A stretch of 64,000 nt of DNA from Balneola sp. (GTDB taxonomy: Bacteria > Bacteroidota > Rhodothermia > Balneolales > Balneolaceae), in NCBI GenBank assembly GCA_028284195.1, contig JANQSE010000017.1, positions 124,001 through 188,000 of the forward strand, read 5' to 3'. The notes beneath the pieces are model-generated. The model made no database searches, was not told the DNA's origin, and saw nothing but the letters and a program-made list of their open reading frames with translations. Positions 53,396 to 63,200 of this stretch are shown here, piece by piece. A program made the position numbers and the translations under genes. The first letter of the stretch is position 1. Every line of letters starts with the position of its first letter.

Positions 53396-54523
53396 ATGAG
53401 TAACCAGTCTTTAAATATGGATCAAAAATGGATGCTTGAAGCACTTGCGCTGGCTTCTAAAGGCAAGGGAAACGTATCACCCAATCCCTTGGTTGGATGC
53501 GTGATCGTATCAAAAAAAGGAGAAAAAATTGGCCAGGGGTATCATAAAAAGTTTGGTGCTGCACATGCGGAGGTCAACGCGGTCAATTCAGTTAAAAATG
53601 AGGAAGCGTTAAAAGGCGCAACAGTATATATAACTCTTGAACCTTGCTCTCATCATGGAAAAACTCCTCCCTGTGCCGAGCTATTAGCTAAACTCCCCAT
53701 TGCTAAAGTAGTTGTAGCCATGAAAGATCCTAACCCAAAAGTAAATGGCAGCGGCCTTAGGATTTTGAAAAATGCCGGTATAGAAACTGAAGTTGGGATT
53801 CTGGAAAAAGAAGCGGAACAGCTGAATGAGTTCTTTATTCATCATCAAACAGTTGGCAGACCCTTCATTACATTAAAATTTGCTCAAACAATAGACGGTT
53901 TTCTTGCCGCTGCTGATGGAGACTCGAAATGGATATCAGGTAAACAATCCCGCAAAAAAGTGCACCAATGGCGCAGCGAATACGATGCCGTATTAGTTGG
54001 AAGAACTACTACCATGGCCGACAACCCAAGTTTGACTGTTCGGCACATAAAAGGCCGCCAACCTAAACGTGTTATAATTGATGGCCCTTTTGAACTTCCC
54101 AGAACTTTGAATGTATTTTCGGATAAGCATGAGGATAAAACAATTATCCTGACATGGAATAAAGAAGCTTCTAAAGATGAAGCCGACCCTATGTTAAAAA
54201 TGCTTTCTCAAAATTATTTCAGAGGTGAAATTCTTCAGGTTTCAAAGTCAGATGGCCATGTAGATCTGCGGCAAGCTTTTAAGTTACTTGGAGAAAAAAG
54301 CATTTCATCTATCCTAGTGGAAGGCGGACAGCAGCTTTCTTCTACCTTAATTAAACAAAGCTTGGTTGACAAGCTTTGCGTTTTTATTTCTCCTAAACTA
54401 CTTGGCGCGGGAACGCGGTCTGTTCTGAATATAGGCATCAACAACATGAACGAGATTGCTAATTTAAAAGATGTGAGCTGGGAACAGATTGGCGATGATA
54501 TGTTAATGACAGGGTACTTTTGA
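53396..54523 (+). CDS. ribD: Bifunctional riboflavin biosynthesis protein RibD
   Basis: In this 375-residue protein, the N-terminal deaminase has the zinc-site motifs HAEVNAV and EPCSHHGKTPPC. The C-terminal reductase starts near 150 with RPFITLKFAQTIDGFLAA and includes LVEGGQQLSSTLI. It deaminates and then reduces the pyrimidine intermediate in riboflavin synthesis. No other rib genes are adjacent. It is convergent with the CHAT-TPR gene, 8 bases apart. Confidence 0.96.
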   Translation: MSNQSLNMDQKWMLEALALASKGKGNVSPNPLVGCVIVSKKGEKIGQGYHKKFGAAHAEVNAVNSVKNEEALKGATVYITLEPCSHHGKTPPCAELLAKLPIAKVVVAMKDPNPKVNGSGLRILKNAGIETEVGILEKEAEQLNEFFIHHQTVGRPFITLKFAQTIDGFLAAADGDSKWISGKQSRKKVHQWRSEYDAVLVGRTTTMADNPSLTVRHIKGRQPKRVIIDGPFELPRTLNVFSDKHEDKTIILTWNKEASKDEADPMLKMLSQNYFRGEILQVSKSDGHVDLRQAFKLLGEKSISSILVEGGQQLSSTLIKQSLVDKLCVFISPKLLGAGTRSVLNIGINNMNEIANLKDVSWEQIGDDMLMTGYF

Positions 54524-54531
54524 TCCCCTAA

Positions 54532-57456
54532 TTACTTCCCAAAAAGAATAAAGGGTGCCCAATGATTTGGATGGTTATAATACGGGTGCTCCAGCATTGC
54601 AAGCTTAGCATCTCTTAAAGCTCTTTCTTTATACCCAAAAAGAGGCGCTTCATAAATATTAAGGAACAATTTGAATTTAACCCAAAGCCCGATGTCCTCT
54701 TTTTCGTAGTCGTTTAACTTTTCATAAAATCTGGCCATCAGCTCTGATGTGCTTTTATCATATACGTTCCACAAACTTACTACCACAGAAGAAGCCCCTG
54801 CTTTAAAGAATGACCGCTGAAGCCCCAAAATACCTTCTCCTGCAACCAGCTTGCCCATTCCGGTATTGCAAGCACTTAGAACTACCATATCTGAGTTTAG
54901 TGATAAGGCCGATATCTCAAGGCTGTTTAAAAATCCATCTTCCCCAAAAGTATTTTCAAATTCATTTTTCTTTGAAATTATTAGACCACTTTGTAAAGGA
55001 CTTTCTTCATTTATACTTCCATGAGTAGCAAAGTGCAGGTATCTGAAAGAAGATAAATCCAATGCTTTTATAGCAGATTCTGTTACTTGTTCGTTCTTAA
55101 GAACGGTAGCTTGATCAAAATGAGAGGAAATTGAGTTTACTTCAGTTAATGAGGCAGGAAGAGAAGCAAAGTTATTTTGCGATCTGGAAGGGTTTGTGGC
55201 AGAACCGGATTCAAATCCTGAGCCAGCTACAGCAAGCAGTTCTTTGGTATAACTTCGGTGCAAGTCCTGAATATATTCGTAAATTGAAGCAGAAGGAAGG
55301 TGTTTAATATTATAATCTTCAATCAGGTAACGGTTATTATTGATTAGTGCATCAAAAGGGAGTACTGATAAGGATCTGCTGGGTATGATTACCAGTTTAT
55401 TGATTTCAGGAAATTGATTTTTAAAGGGCTCGATAAGATGTGAATATAAAAAGGAAGAATAAGCTGCTAAATCTTCTACTGGCTTTGATTCTTCTATTGC
55501 TACCCTGAAAGAAGCTATATGTTCTTTAAATATTATATCAGCACTTTTAGCAGAATCAAAATCAGACACATTATAGCCTGGCCCTTCTATCGTAATCCAG
55601 AAGGTGATGAGTTTATTTTTTACAAAGACATATTCAATAAAAGCAGAATTCGAATCTAGCAAAGATTGAAGCTTAGAAATAGAAACAATCTCAGGAGATT
55701 CCAGCCTTTTTAGCTTTGGGTTCTTAATCCTTATCTCGTTTGTAAATGATTCGTACTCTAATTCTGCAGCCTGTATTTCTTGTTTCAGAAGCATGATTTT
55801 TTGCTGATCAGAAGTATTTTCCAGTGTTCTATACAACTTATCAACTGCTTTACTTTTCTGCAGAATAGAAAGATATGTTGGCTCATCAACGGCTTTTAAT
55901 ATATCCTCGGAAGAAAGGCTTTGAAGCAATACTTTTGATTTTCCAGACTCCACAACTTCAAATGCTTTTTCTATGTCATTTTTTTCTGACAAATACCAAT
56001 AAGCAACTTCATTATAAAACTCTGAGTAATTGCTAAATAGTGTTGATTGTAAATTATCTCCATAGAGATTGTTTCGAACACGTTCAATTTCATTAAAAGC
56101 CAGATCGGCGTAATAAAAAGCACTATCCGAGCCTATATCATGAAATCTTTGGGACAAGTTGATTAAATAATCAGAGATTTGATAACCTTTATAGAAAGAG
56201 GCTGTTGAAAAAGCTTTTTTGGCAAAACTTAAAGCGAGAATATGCTCACCAATAGAAGAGTAAACTTTTGAAAGGGATGTAAATGCTTTCGCTTTTAACC
56301 GTTTTGATTCTGTATTTATAGCAATTTCTATTGCCTTATTAGAATATGAAATAGCCTTACCTGAATTTCCAACTGCAAGTTCTAATTCAGATAAGTTCAT
56401 GTATGTTTCAGCTAAGAGGGAAAACTGGTTGCCAACGATCAAATAATCAATCGCTGCTATATAGATATTCCGTGCTTGATCATAGCTTTTTAAACGTTTA
56501 AGAGCAGTAGCTGTTTTTAATGAAACAATGGCTGCTTGGTATCTATTAGTGTTTTGAATCCACAGATTTTGGGCCTGATCTAAAAAATTAAAAGCTGAAT
56601 TATAATTCCCCAATAGCATATATATTTTGCCCACATTTTCATTTGCCTGAATTATTTCTGTTGGATCAAAAGATTCTTTAGCCGTTTCAAGATGTTTATT
56701 GAAATAAAGTAATGCTTTACCATATTCTCCTTTTTTTTCATAAAATAGCCCCAACCGTTCATATTCTCGGGAAAGCAGGTCAAGGTTTCCAAGCTTCTTT
56801 TTTAATTGTAAAGATTCAAAAGCTAGAGCCTCAGCTTTTTCTGTATAACCAAGTTCATTATATACCACAAAAAGATTGCTTTTTATGATGGGCAGCATAA
56901 AAGCATCATTGTATTTTTGCATAAGCTGTTCTGCTTGTTTGCCATACTCAATTGCTTTTTGATAATTACCAACCAAACGATTCTCTAACATTAGAGAATT
57001 AGAAACTTGTGCAATTCTGTATGAGTTATTTGAAGATTTTGCTAGCTCAAACGCCTCTTCATAAAAAGGGATGGCTTCGGTGTCGTTATAAAGCCATGCT
57101 ATTGCCCATGCTTTATGACTTTTAGCATAAGCACGAAGCTCAAGATCAGGGTAATTAGCTGCTACAGAATCTGCTTTAAATATCCATTTTGAGCCTTCAT
57201 ATGGCCTGTTTTGATCAATAATGGAAGCACCAAGCCCTACTGCAGCAACAATCCATTTTTTTGTGTTTATATTTTTGGAATGAAGTTTTTCAGCTTTTCT
57301 GTATACTTTTTCTGCTTCAATATAATTACCCTTTCTATAGACATTGTTTCCGAGCACTAAAAGAGAGTCATCTTTAATGTATGGATATTGGGCAAGCACT
57401 ATTTCAGAAGTAAAAAAGAATATTACCAATAAAGAAAAAATGACTTGTTTAAACAT
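54532..57456 (-). CDS. Secreted TPR protein with C-terminal CHAT (caspase-like) protease domain
   Basis: The 974-residue protein has a signal peptide (VIFSLLVIFFFTSEIVLAQ). At least ten tetratricopeptide-type repeats span about residues 25-480 (for example YEKKGEYGKALLYFNKHLE, LGNYNSAFNFLDQAQNLW). A helical coiled segment follows, then the CHAT domain in the last ~350 residues, with catalytic His812 (FATHGSI) and Cys863 (LSACNTGMGKL). The final part has GILGLQRSFFKAGASSVVVSLW. CHAT domains are caspase-fold cysteine proteases; here both catalytic residues are present. Export to the periplasm is unusual for a caspase-like enzyme but common for this Bacteroidota subgroup. A 44-codon microORF is divergent 78 bases away. 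Confidence 0.92.
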   Translation of the reverse strand: MFKQVIFSLLVIFFFTSEIVLAQYPYIKDDSLLVLGNNVYRKGNYIEAEKVYRKAEKLHSKNINTKKWIVAAVGLGASIIDQNRPYEGSKWIFKADSVAANYPDLELRAYAKSHKAWAIAWLYNDTEAIPFYEEAFELAKSSNNSYRIAQVSNSLMLENRLVGNYQKAIEYGKQAEQLMQKYNDAFMLPIIKSNLFVVYNELGYTEKAEALAFESLQLKKKLGNLDLLSREYERLGLFYEKKGEYGKALLYFNKHLETAKESFDPTEIIQANENVGKIYMLLGNYNSAFNFLDQAQNLWIQNTNRYQAAIVSLKTATALKRLKSYDQARNIYIAAIDYLIVGNQFSLLAETYMNLSELELAVGNSGKAISYSNKAIEIAINTESKRLKAKAFTSLSKVYSSIGEHILALSFAKKAFSTASFYKGYQISDYLINLSQRFHDIGSDSAFYYADLAFNEIERVRNNLYGDNLQSTLFSNYSEFYNEVAYWYLSEKNDIEKAFEVVESGKSKVLLQSLSSEDILKAVDEPTYLSILQKSKAVDKLYRTLENTSDQQKIMLLKQEIQAAELEYESFTNEIRIKNPKLKRLESPEIVSISKLQSLLDSNSAFIEYVFVKNKLITFWITIEGPGYNVSDFDSAKSADIIFKEHIASFRVAIEESKPVEDLAAYSSFLYSHLIEPFKNQFPEINKLVIIPSRSLSVLPFDALINNNRYLIEDYNIKHLPSASIYEYIQDLHRSYTKELLAVAGSGFESGSATNPSRSQNNFASLPASLTEVNSISSHFDQATVLKNEQVTESAIKALDLSSFRYLHFATHGSINEESPLQSGLIISKKNEFENTFGEDGFLNSLEISALSLNSDMVVLSACNTGMGKLVAGEGILGLQRSFFKAGASSVVVSLWNVYDKSTSELMARFYEKLNDYEKEDIGLWVKFKLFLNIYEAPLFGYKERALRDAKLAMLEHPYYNHPNHWAPFILFGK

Positions 57457-57534
57457 TTGAAAGTGTTAGTGGAATAACTAAAATAAATTTTGTTGATTAA
57501 GTATAATTAAAATTTAAAATCAGCGGAAGCAAAA

Positions 57535-57669
57535 ATGAACTATTCAAAAATTCAAGCCAAATACGGTGCGCCAGATGGAGAAGGGGGAAACCCTAGTAGT
57601 AATCGTCCAGGAAGTGGATCTGGCAGCGGTTCTGGAAATGATACCGGGGGTGGCAGAACTAACTCATGA
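57535..57669 (+). CDS. 44-residue Gly/Ser-rich microprotein, divergent from the CHAT protease
   Basis: ATG 57535 to TGA 57667-57669 encodes a protein starting MNYSKIQAKYGAPDGEGGN and ending in a Gly-Ser-Asn-Arg tail with SGSGSGSG. A purine-rich GCGGAAG lies 8-14 bases before the ATG, and an intrinsic terminator begins 8 bases after the stop, both favouring a real gene. It has no signal peptide or hydrophobic part. The unstructured, Gly/Ser-rich body next to a protease gene invites the idea of a substrate or ligand, which is speculation. No similarity was recognised. Confidence 0.5.
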   Translation: MNYSKIQAKYGAPDGEGGNPSSNRPGSGSGSGSGNDTGGGRTNS

Positions 57670-57677
57670 AATTAAAC

Positions 57678-57702
57678 CTCGCTATAAATAGCGGGTTTTT
57701 TT
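57678..57702 (+). terminator. Intrinsic terminator after the microprotein gene
   Basis: The stem CTCGCTA/TAGCGGG (57678-57684 and 57689-57695, one G-U pair) with a TAAA loop is followed by seven T (57696-57702). It lies at the 3' edge of the convergent ftsY gene. Confidence 0.75.
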
Positions 57703-58654
57703 ATTCTCCGAATAAAGCATTTACAAATTCAGTTCTTTCAAACACCTGGAGATCTTCAATTTTCTCTCCTAACCCGATGTACTTAACAGGTACGCTCAGT
57801 TCGTTAGAAATTCCAATTACAATCCCGCCTTTTGCCGTGCCATCAAGTTTAGTGAGTGCCAGGCCGGTTATATCAACAGCCTCTGTAAAAGCTTTGGCTT
57901 GTTGCATAGCATTTTGTCCGGTTGATGCATCCAATACTAAAATTACTTCATGAGGGGCCCCTTCCACAACTTTACCCATCACACGTTTAATTTTGGTAAG
58001 CTCATCCATCAACGCTTTTTTGTTATGTAAGCGGCCCGCTGTATCTACCAAAACAATATCCGATCCTCTTGACTTTCCAGAAGATACCGTATCAAAAGCA
58101 ACGGAGGCCGGATCTGCATTTTGGCCCTGTTGCACAATAGGCACACCAGCCCGTTCACTCCAGATAATTAACTGATCAACAGCAGCGGCACGAAAAGTAT
58201 CTGCAGCACCAAGCAACACATTCTTTCCTGCTTGTTTATAGAGATTTGCCAATTTACCAATCGTAGTTGTTTTACCCACCCCATTTACGCCAACCACCAA
58301 AACCACGTGGGGTTTAATTGGAAATTCTGCATCAAATTCGGCAAGCTTATCTGTATCATTGTCTTTTAATAGTTCAACAATTTCTTCTCGAAGTATTGTT
58401 TGTAGTTCCTGTTGGTTCACAAACTTATCTCTTGAAACGCGTGCTTCAATCCGTTTTATGATTTCCAGGGTAGTTGTAACGCCTACATCAGAAGTGATCA
58501 GAATTTCTTCAAGTTCATCAAGGGTTTCGTCATCAATATGATCTTTTCCTACAAAAGCTTTCCCTAATTTATTTAAAATTCCTTCTCTGCTTTTTTCAAC
58601 TCCTTTGTTTAGCGTTTCTTTTTTCTTTAGTCCAATTTTATCTAGAAAACCCAT
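57701..58654 (-). CDS. ftsY: Signal recognition particle receptor FtsY
   Basis: In this 317-residue protein, the N and G domains of the SRP GTPases are complete: GVNGVGKTTTIGKLA (P-loop), DTFRAAAVDQL, VDTAGRLHNK, and TKLDGTAKGG near the C-terminus. The acidic A domain of E. coli FtsY is missing, the short form usual outside enterics. It receives SRP-ribosome complexes at the membrane. The gene is three bases from pgsA on the same strand. Confidence 0.97.
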   Translation of the reverse strand: MGFLDKIGLKKKETLNKGVEKSREGILNKLGKAFVGKDHIDDETLDELEEILITSDVGVTTTLEIIKRIEARVSRDKFVNQQELQTILREEIVELLKDNDTDKLAEFDAEFPIKPHVVLVVGVNGVGKTTTIGKLANLYKQAGKNVLLGAADTFRAAAVDQLIIWSERAGVPIVQQGQNADPASVAFDTVSSGKSRGSDIVLVDTAGRLHNKKALMDELTKIKRVMGKVVEGAPHEVILVLDASTGQNAMQQAKAFTEAVDITGLALTKLDGTAKGGIVIGISNELSVPVKYIGLGEKIEDLQVFERTEFVNALFGE

Positions 58655-58657
58655 AGC

Positions 58658-59248
58658 TTAATTAAATGTAGACCCCTTCATAATTTTTCGGTAGCGATTA
58701 AAATAGTCGAAAAAAGAATATATCATGATTGCAGTACAAGAATATAACAACCATTGATGAACCTGAGTTGCGTCTCTGAAAAAGAAAACAGCAATCCAGT
58801 AAAGAGCCAGTACATTAACAGCAATTTTTCCTGACATGATAGACATCGCCACTTTACCATACGTAAATTTGATAAAAGAAGAACCAACCATGATAAGGGA
58901 ATCACGAATTACGTTCAAAATCAAAAACCAAATAGGAACCCAACCCAGCCAAACAGTATATATAAAGAGTACAGCAGCACAAAGTTTGTCAGAGATCGGA
59001 TCAATCATTTTACCAACTTCTGAAACAGTGTTGGTTCTTCGAGCAACTAAACCATCCAGATAGTCAGAAATAAAAGCATATATAATCAGACCAATAATAA
59101 GGCCATTAGCCTGGTAATTGTTTTGATTGTGAAGATATATTACCGGAATAGCTACCAAAAAACGGGAGAAAGAAATCCAGTTCGAAAGAGTCAACACCCT
59201 TCCTGATACTGATACTATTTTTCCGTCTATGTTCTGTTGTTTCTTCAA
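58658..59248 (-). CDS. pgsA: CDP-alcohol phosphatidyltransferase, probably phosphatidylglycerophosphate synthase
   Basis: The 196-residue protein has about five membrane helices and the full CDP-alcohol motif DG-x2-AR-x8-G-x3-D-x3-D, seen as DGLVARRTNTVSEVGKMIDP followed by ISDK. PgsA makes phosphatidylglycerophosphate from CDP-diacylglycerol and glycerol-3-phosphate. The N-terminal LSNWISFSRFLVAIPVIYL fits PgsA better than CDP-DAG-serine or choline enzymes. It is adjacent to ftsY in a two-gene unit. Confidence 0.88.
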   Translation of the reverse strand: MKKQQNIDGKIVSVSGRVLTLSNWISFSRFLVAIPVIYLHNQNNYQANGLIIGLIIYAFISDYLDGLVARRTNTVSEVGKMIDPISDKLCAAVLFIYTVWLGWVPIWFLILNVIRDSLIMVGSSFIKFTYGKVAMSIMSGKIAVNVLALYWIAVFFFRDATQVHQWLLYSCTAIMIYSFFDYFNRYRKIMKGSTFN

Positions 59249-59319
59249 GGCATATATGCTCAGAAATTAATGTGCAAAGTTACGTTCATTGTCAGGAGAA
59301 AACCAATACAATTGCAATG

Positions 59320-59604
59320 CTATATCATCCCTTCAGCTATAGCCAACTCATACAGGCTTTGGTGAAGCTTGTTTTTGTCCAGCTCACCTCTTTTTTCTAG
59401 TTCATCAATCTCAGCTTCATTAAGCATAATCAGGCAACCGGCACTAAGTAGTGCTGCATCAAAATTTCGAGGATCAGCAAGGCGCAGCTTTTCAAAGTCA
59501 ATTCCATTTGGGCTGATATTCTTATTAACCAGCACATAAAAAACGTCTTCTTTTGCCTCACCAAAGCTTAGTTCTTCAAGCCCTGTTTTATTGAATGGAA
59601 TCAT
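59320..59604 (-). CDS. Small acidic hypothetical protein coupled to an HTH protein
   Basis: The 94-residue soluble protein has the pattern FGEAKEDVFYVLVNKNISP, then LADPRNFDAALLSAGCLIMLNEAEIDELEKRGELD. No family was recognised. Its start lies 17 bases inside the upstream HTH gene, so the two are translationally coupled. A toxin-antitoxin-like or regulatory pair is possible, but nothing in the sequence proves toxicity. Confidence 0.55.
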   Translation of the reverse strand: MIPFNKTGLEELSFGEAKEDVFYVLVNKNISPNGIDFEKLRLADPRNFDAALLSAGCLIMLNEAEIDELEKRGELDKNKLHQSLYELAIAEGMI

Positions 59605-60004
59605 GTGTGTCTAAAAAGTCTCGTGCTTTAATTATTTCTATAACTTCCTGCGTATCGGCATCAATTTTTTGAATCTGGAAGAGACTAATTATTGCCTGCT
59701 CATTTAAAGTATGGATTACTTCTTGTACTGTTTCGCAATATTCAGTTTCACTCACAAGATCATTAATACCCTGAACAATGTAGGTATATTTTCTTCCTTT
59801 TTGTGAAGAAGACTGATGCATCAATTCAGCTTCTTCGAAATACTCGCGAATTGCGTTTTCAGTAACAAACCAGCTCACGCCTAATTTCCTGCCTTTTAAT
59901 CTTCCTTCACGAAGGTACGCTCGAAGTGTCATTTTTGAAATGCCAAGCATTTCGTGAAGATCATCTATTGAATAAAGAGTAAGCGAACCAATTTTACGAG
60001 GCAT
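59588..60004 (-). CDS. Excisionase/MerR-type helix-turn-helix protein
   Basis: In this 138-residue protein, the N-terminal ~60 residues are a winged HTH of the excisionase family: YSIDDLHEMLGISKMTLRAY, LREGRLKGRKLGVSWFV, then ENAIREYFE. The rest is a small alpha/beta part (KYTYIVQGINDLVSETEYCE). It likely binds DNA. It is upstream of and overlaps the 94-residue gene and is divergent from the metallophosphoesterase across a 238-base gap. No integrase or prophage genes are near, so an excisionase role is unlikely; transcription regulation fits better. Confidence 0.75.
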   Translation of the reverse strand: MPRKIGSLTLYSIDDLHEMLGISKMTLRAYLREGRLKGRKLGVSWFVTENAIREYFEEAELMHQSSSQKGRKYTYIVQGINDLVSETEYCETVQEVIHTLNEQAIISLFQIQKIDADTQEVIEIIKARDFLDTHDSIQ

Positions 60005-60100
60005 TTTAAAAAAATAATTCTGTTTTTATCATCTATTGAACAACTATTATAAAACATATACTAGATATTATCTAACATTACTCGCACATTTATAAAAAGA

Positions 60101-60133
60101 TTTGGTTAACCCCTTACTCACGCCGTATATTGG
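60101..60133 (+). promoter_or_regulatory. Putative Bacteroidota-type promoter
   Basis: TTTG at 60101-60104 (-33 box) and TATATTGG at 60126-60133 (one base off TAnnTTTG) are separated by 21 bases, within the accepted spacing. Initiation would fall near 60140, just before the terminator-like hairpin at 60157-60183. It probably drives the metallophosphoesterase gene or a short leader RNA. Confidence 0.5.
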
Positions 60134-60156
60134 TGGCAGTTGATTCAAAAAAGCAG

Positions 60157-60183
60157 CCCGGCCATTTAAGGCAGGGTTTTTTT
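60157..60183 (+). terminator. Terminator-like hairpin in the 5' leader of the metallophosphoesterase gene
   Basis: The arms CCCGGCC (60157-60163) and GGCAGGG (60170-60176) pair except for one G-A mismatch, with a 6-base loop, and seven T follow. It lies about 60 bases upstream of the coding start and just downstream of a promoter-like sequence, so it could cut short the leader (attenuation) or end a small RNA. It might instead end weak transcription from upstream. Confidence 0.6.
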
Positions 60184-60242
60184 ATGTCTATGATTCAAGA
60201 GTTTTTATGTGGAATCAGCCTGTACTTATTTTATCTTCCGGC

Positions 60243-63200
60243 ATGAAAAGAATATTTCAAGTTTTTCTGTTTTCCATTCTTATCATTTCTTGTTCAAGCT
60301 CAAAAGTATACTATTCCTCTGAAGCCAAAAATTGGAATGATAAAAAAGCCGATACCGAAAAAGAGCTTATCTACGAAATATATTTAATCGGCGATGCCGG
60401 TTCCCCTTCGTTAGACGTTCAGCATCCAAATCTGAAGCTTCTTCAGAATAAGCTCAATCAAAGTTCTGAGAATAGTGCAGTAGTTTTTCTGGGAGATAAC
60501 ATTTATAACTATGGGTTACCAAATGCGGCACATCCTGATCGTAAATTTTATGAACGCAGGATTATTGAGCAGATGAAAACCGTAGAGAATTTTCAGGGGC
60601 AGGTATTTTTTATTCCGGGAAATCATGATTGGGAAAATGGAGGCGAAAACGGACTTAAAACACTAAAGAGACAAGAAGAATTTATAGAGAATTATCTTGA
60701 TCGGGGAAATGTGTTTCTACCCGATGATGGATTTCCCGGCCCGGTTGATGTTAAATTAATGGACGATGATGATCACCCTTTGTTAAAAGATGATATCAGG
60801 CTAATCATACTCGATACTCAATGGTGGCTTCATAAGCATGACAAATCATATGGCGATACAGGAGAATATCATCTTTTTGATGGTGGCGATTTTCTAAATG
60901 AGTTCGAAGATGTTTTAACAAAACGACAGAAAGATTTTTTGGTAGTAGCCGCTCATCATCCATTAATTACAAACGGCCCGCATGGTGGTTACCTTCCTCC
61001 ATCCACTCATCTAAAGCCTCCTGTTTTTGGCTCTCTCTATGCATTATACCGAAGGGTTTTTGGTTTCGAGCAAGACGTGAACCATTTCAAGTATCGTAAT
61101 ATGGCATCCAAATTTCGGGAATTAATGAAGCAAAACGATCATTTGATATACGCTTCGGGGCACTCTCATAGTTTGCAATATTTCAGAGAATCAGGCAAAC
61201 GATTAACCCAGCATTTTGTAGTTACCGGAGCCGGAACCAAGAAATCCTACGTAGCAAGTGGAAGAGGAGCAGAATTCAGCTATGCAGGAGAAGGGTTTAC
61301 AAAACTAAAATATATCGGAGACGGTTCGGTTTGGTTAGAAGCCTGGGCGTACGATGGCTCGCCAGCAGGTAAGTTATTATACAAAACACAGATGAAACCG
61401 CCTTACGGAGATCCATTGCACGAACCTAAAGAGCTGCCAGATTTTGACCATACTGATAGCACGAGAGTATTGGCAGCAAATCCTGATTATGACAACAAAG
61501 GATTTATTTTTGAAGCACTAATCGGATCGCACAACCGGAGGTACTGGTCTGTTGAATCGGAGTTCCCTGTGTTTAATGTTGCGGAAGTAAAAGGTGGGCT
61601 AATTCCTGTTCGTATGGGTGGGAAAGGTCAATCTAACACGCTGCATCTCGAAGACAAAAAAGGAAACGAGTACGTACTTCGATCGGTAGATAAACAGGCA
61701 GGAAAAATTTGGGGTGAAAACCTGAAGAAAACAATTGCACTAGATGTGGCTCAGGATCAGTTCTCTATCATTAATCCTTATGCGGCACTCGTTATCCCGT
61801 CTCTTGCCGATGCAGTTGAAGTTTATCACACCAATCCCAAAATTTATTATGTGCCAAAAGACCCTAAACTTGGATTATATGCTGAGCAGATTGGCGGACA
61901 GTTAGCACTGTTTGAGGAAAAGCCTGATAACGACATGAGGCATGTATCAAGTGTCGGAAATTCCAAAGAAGTTGTGGCTTATCGTGATATGATCCGTGAA
62001 ATAGACGGAGACATTGATCATCGGGTAGATCAGGAAATGTTTGCAAAAGCACGGTTACTGGATATGCTGATTGGTGATTGGGACAGGCACAGCGATCAAT
62101 GGAGGTGGGCAACATTTGAACCGGAAGATAAAAAAGGAAAAATATATCGCCCGATTCCCCGCGACAGAGATGTAGCATTTATGGCAATGAATGGGTTGAT
62201 ACCAAACCTGTTAAAATTTGGCCCCTTTTTTCAGTATCAAAACTTTGAGAATAGCTATGGCAACCTTAAGGGATTAAACTTCAATTCTTTGGAGCAAACC
62301 AGGCGTTTCACAAATCAGGTTACAAAAAGTGAGTGGTTACAAATCGCTTCAACAATGAAAGAGCAGTTGTCAGATCAGGTAATTGAAGAAGCAGTATTAA
62401 AGTACCCACCTGAAGTTTTTGAGAAATACGGTGCCGAAACTATAAAGCATCTTAAGATCCGTAGAGATAACCTGCTTCAGGTTACCGAAAAATACTATAA
62501 CCTGCTCTCAAAGGTAGTCTCTGTTCCTGCTAGTAATAAAAGAGAACGTTTTGTAGTAGATATTTTGAATAAAGAACAAACCAGAGTTCGAGTCTATAAA
62601 CTATCAGGCAAGGGAGAGCTTAGAGAAAAGTATTTCGACCGGGTTTTTGAAAATAATCAAACAAAAGAACTCCGTTTGTTCGGGCTCGGTGATGATGATG
62701 AATTTATAATACAAGGCGAGGCAAATAACAAGATTAAACTTTTGCTTACAGGCGGTGCCGGAAGCGATATTTATAATACTTCTGAATTGGGGCGTAAGGC
62801 TTCTCATAATCTGAGAATTTTCGATACAGAAAAGGAAAACGATTACATAACCACGAAAAAAGTTCGTAAGCACTTAACAAGCGATCCAACTAAAAACACA
62901 TATAATTACGAAACAGATTATACGTGGAACAGAGTATTTCTTGGGTATTATTTTGAATACAACAGTTTTGACGGGCTTTTTCTGGGAGGTGGCCCTAAAA
63001 TAGTTCGGCATGGTTTTCGAAAATTTCCTGCTGTAAATCATTACTTGAGGTTTAACTATGCACCAAAAACAGGAGCTTCAAACTTAAAATATAACGGCAC
63101 CTATTTTGAACGGGTAGGTTTGTGGGATTTGAACCTGGAGTCTCAACTGCTTTTTCCAAAAAGTTTTAGAAATTTCTTTGGATTAGGTAATGAAACCAAT

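Noticed and set aside
54535-54600. Terminator between ribD and the CHAT gene
   Set aside because: No stable hairpin with a T-tract was found in the 8-base convergent gap; transcripts may simply overlap.
59588-60004. Phage excisionase
   Set aside because: The fold fits, but no integrase, attachment site or phage gene lies nearby; a transcription regulator is the simpler reading.
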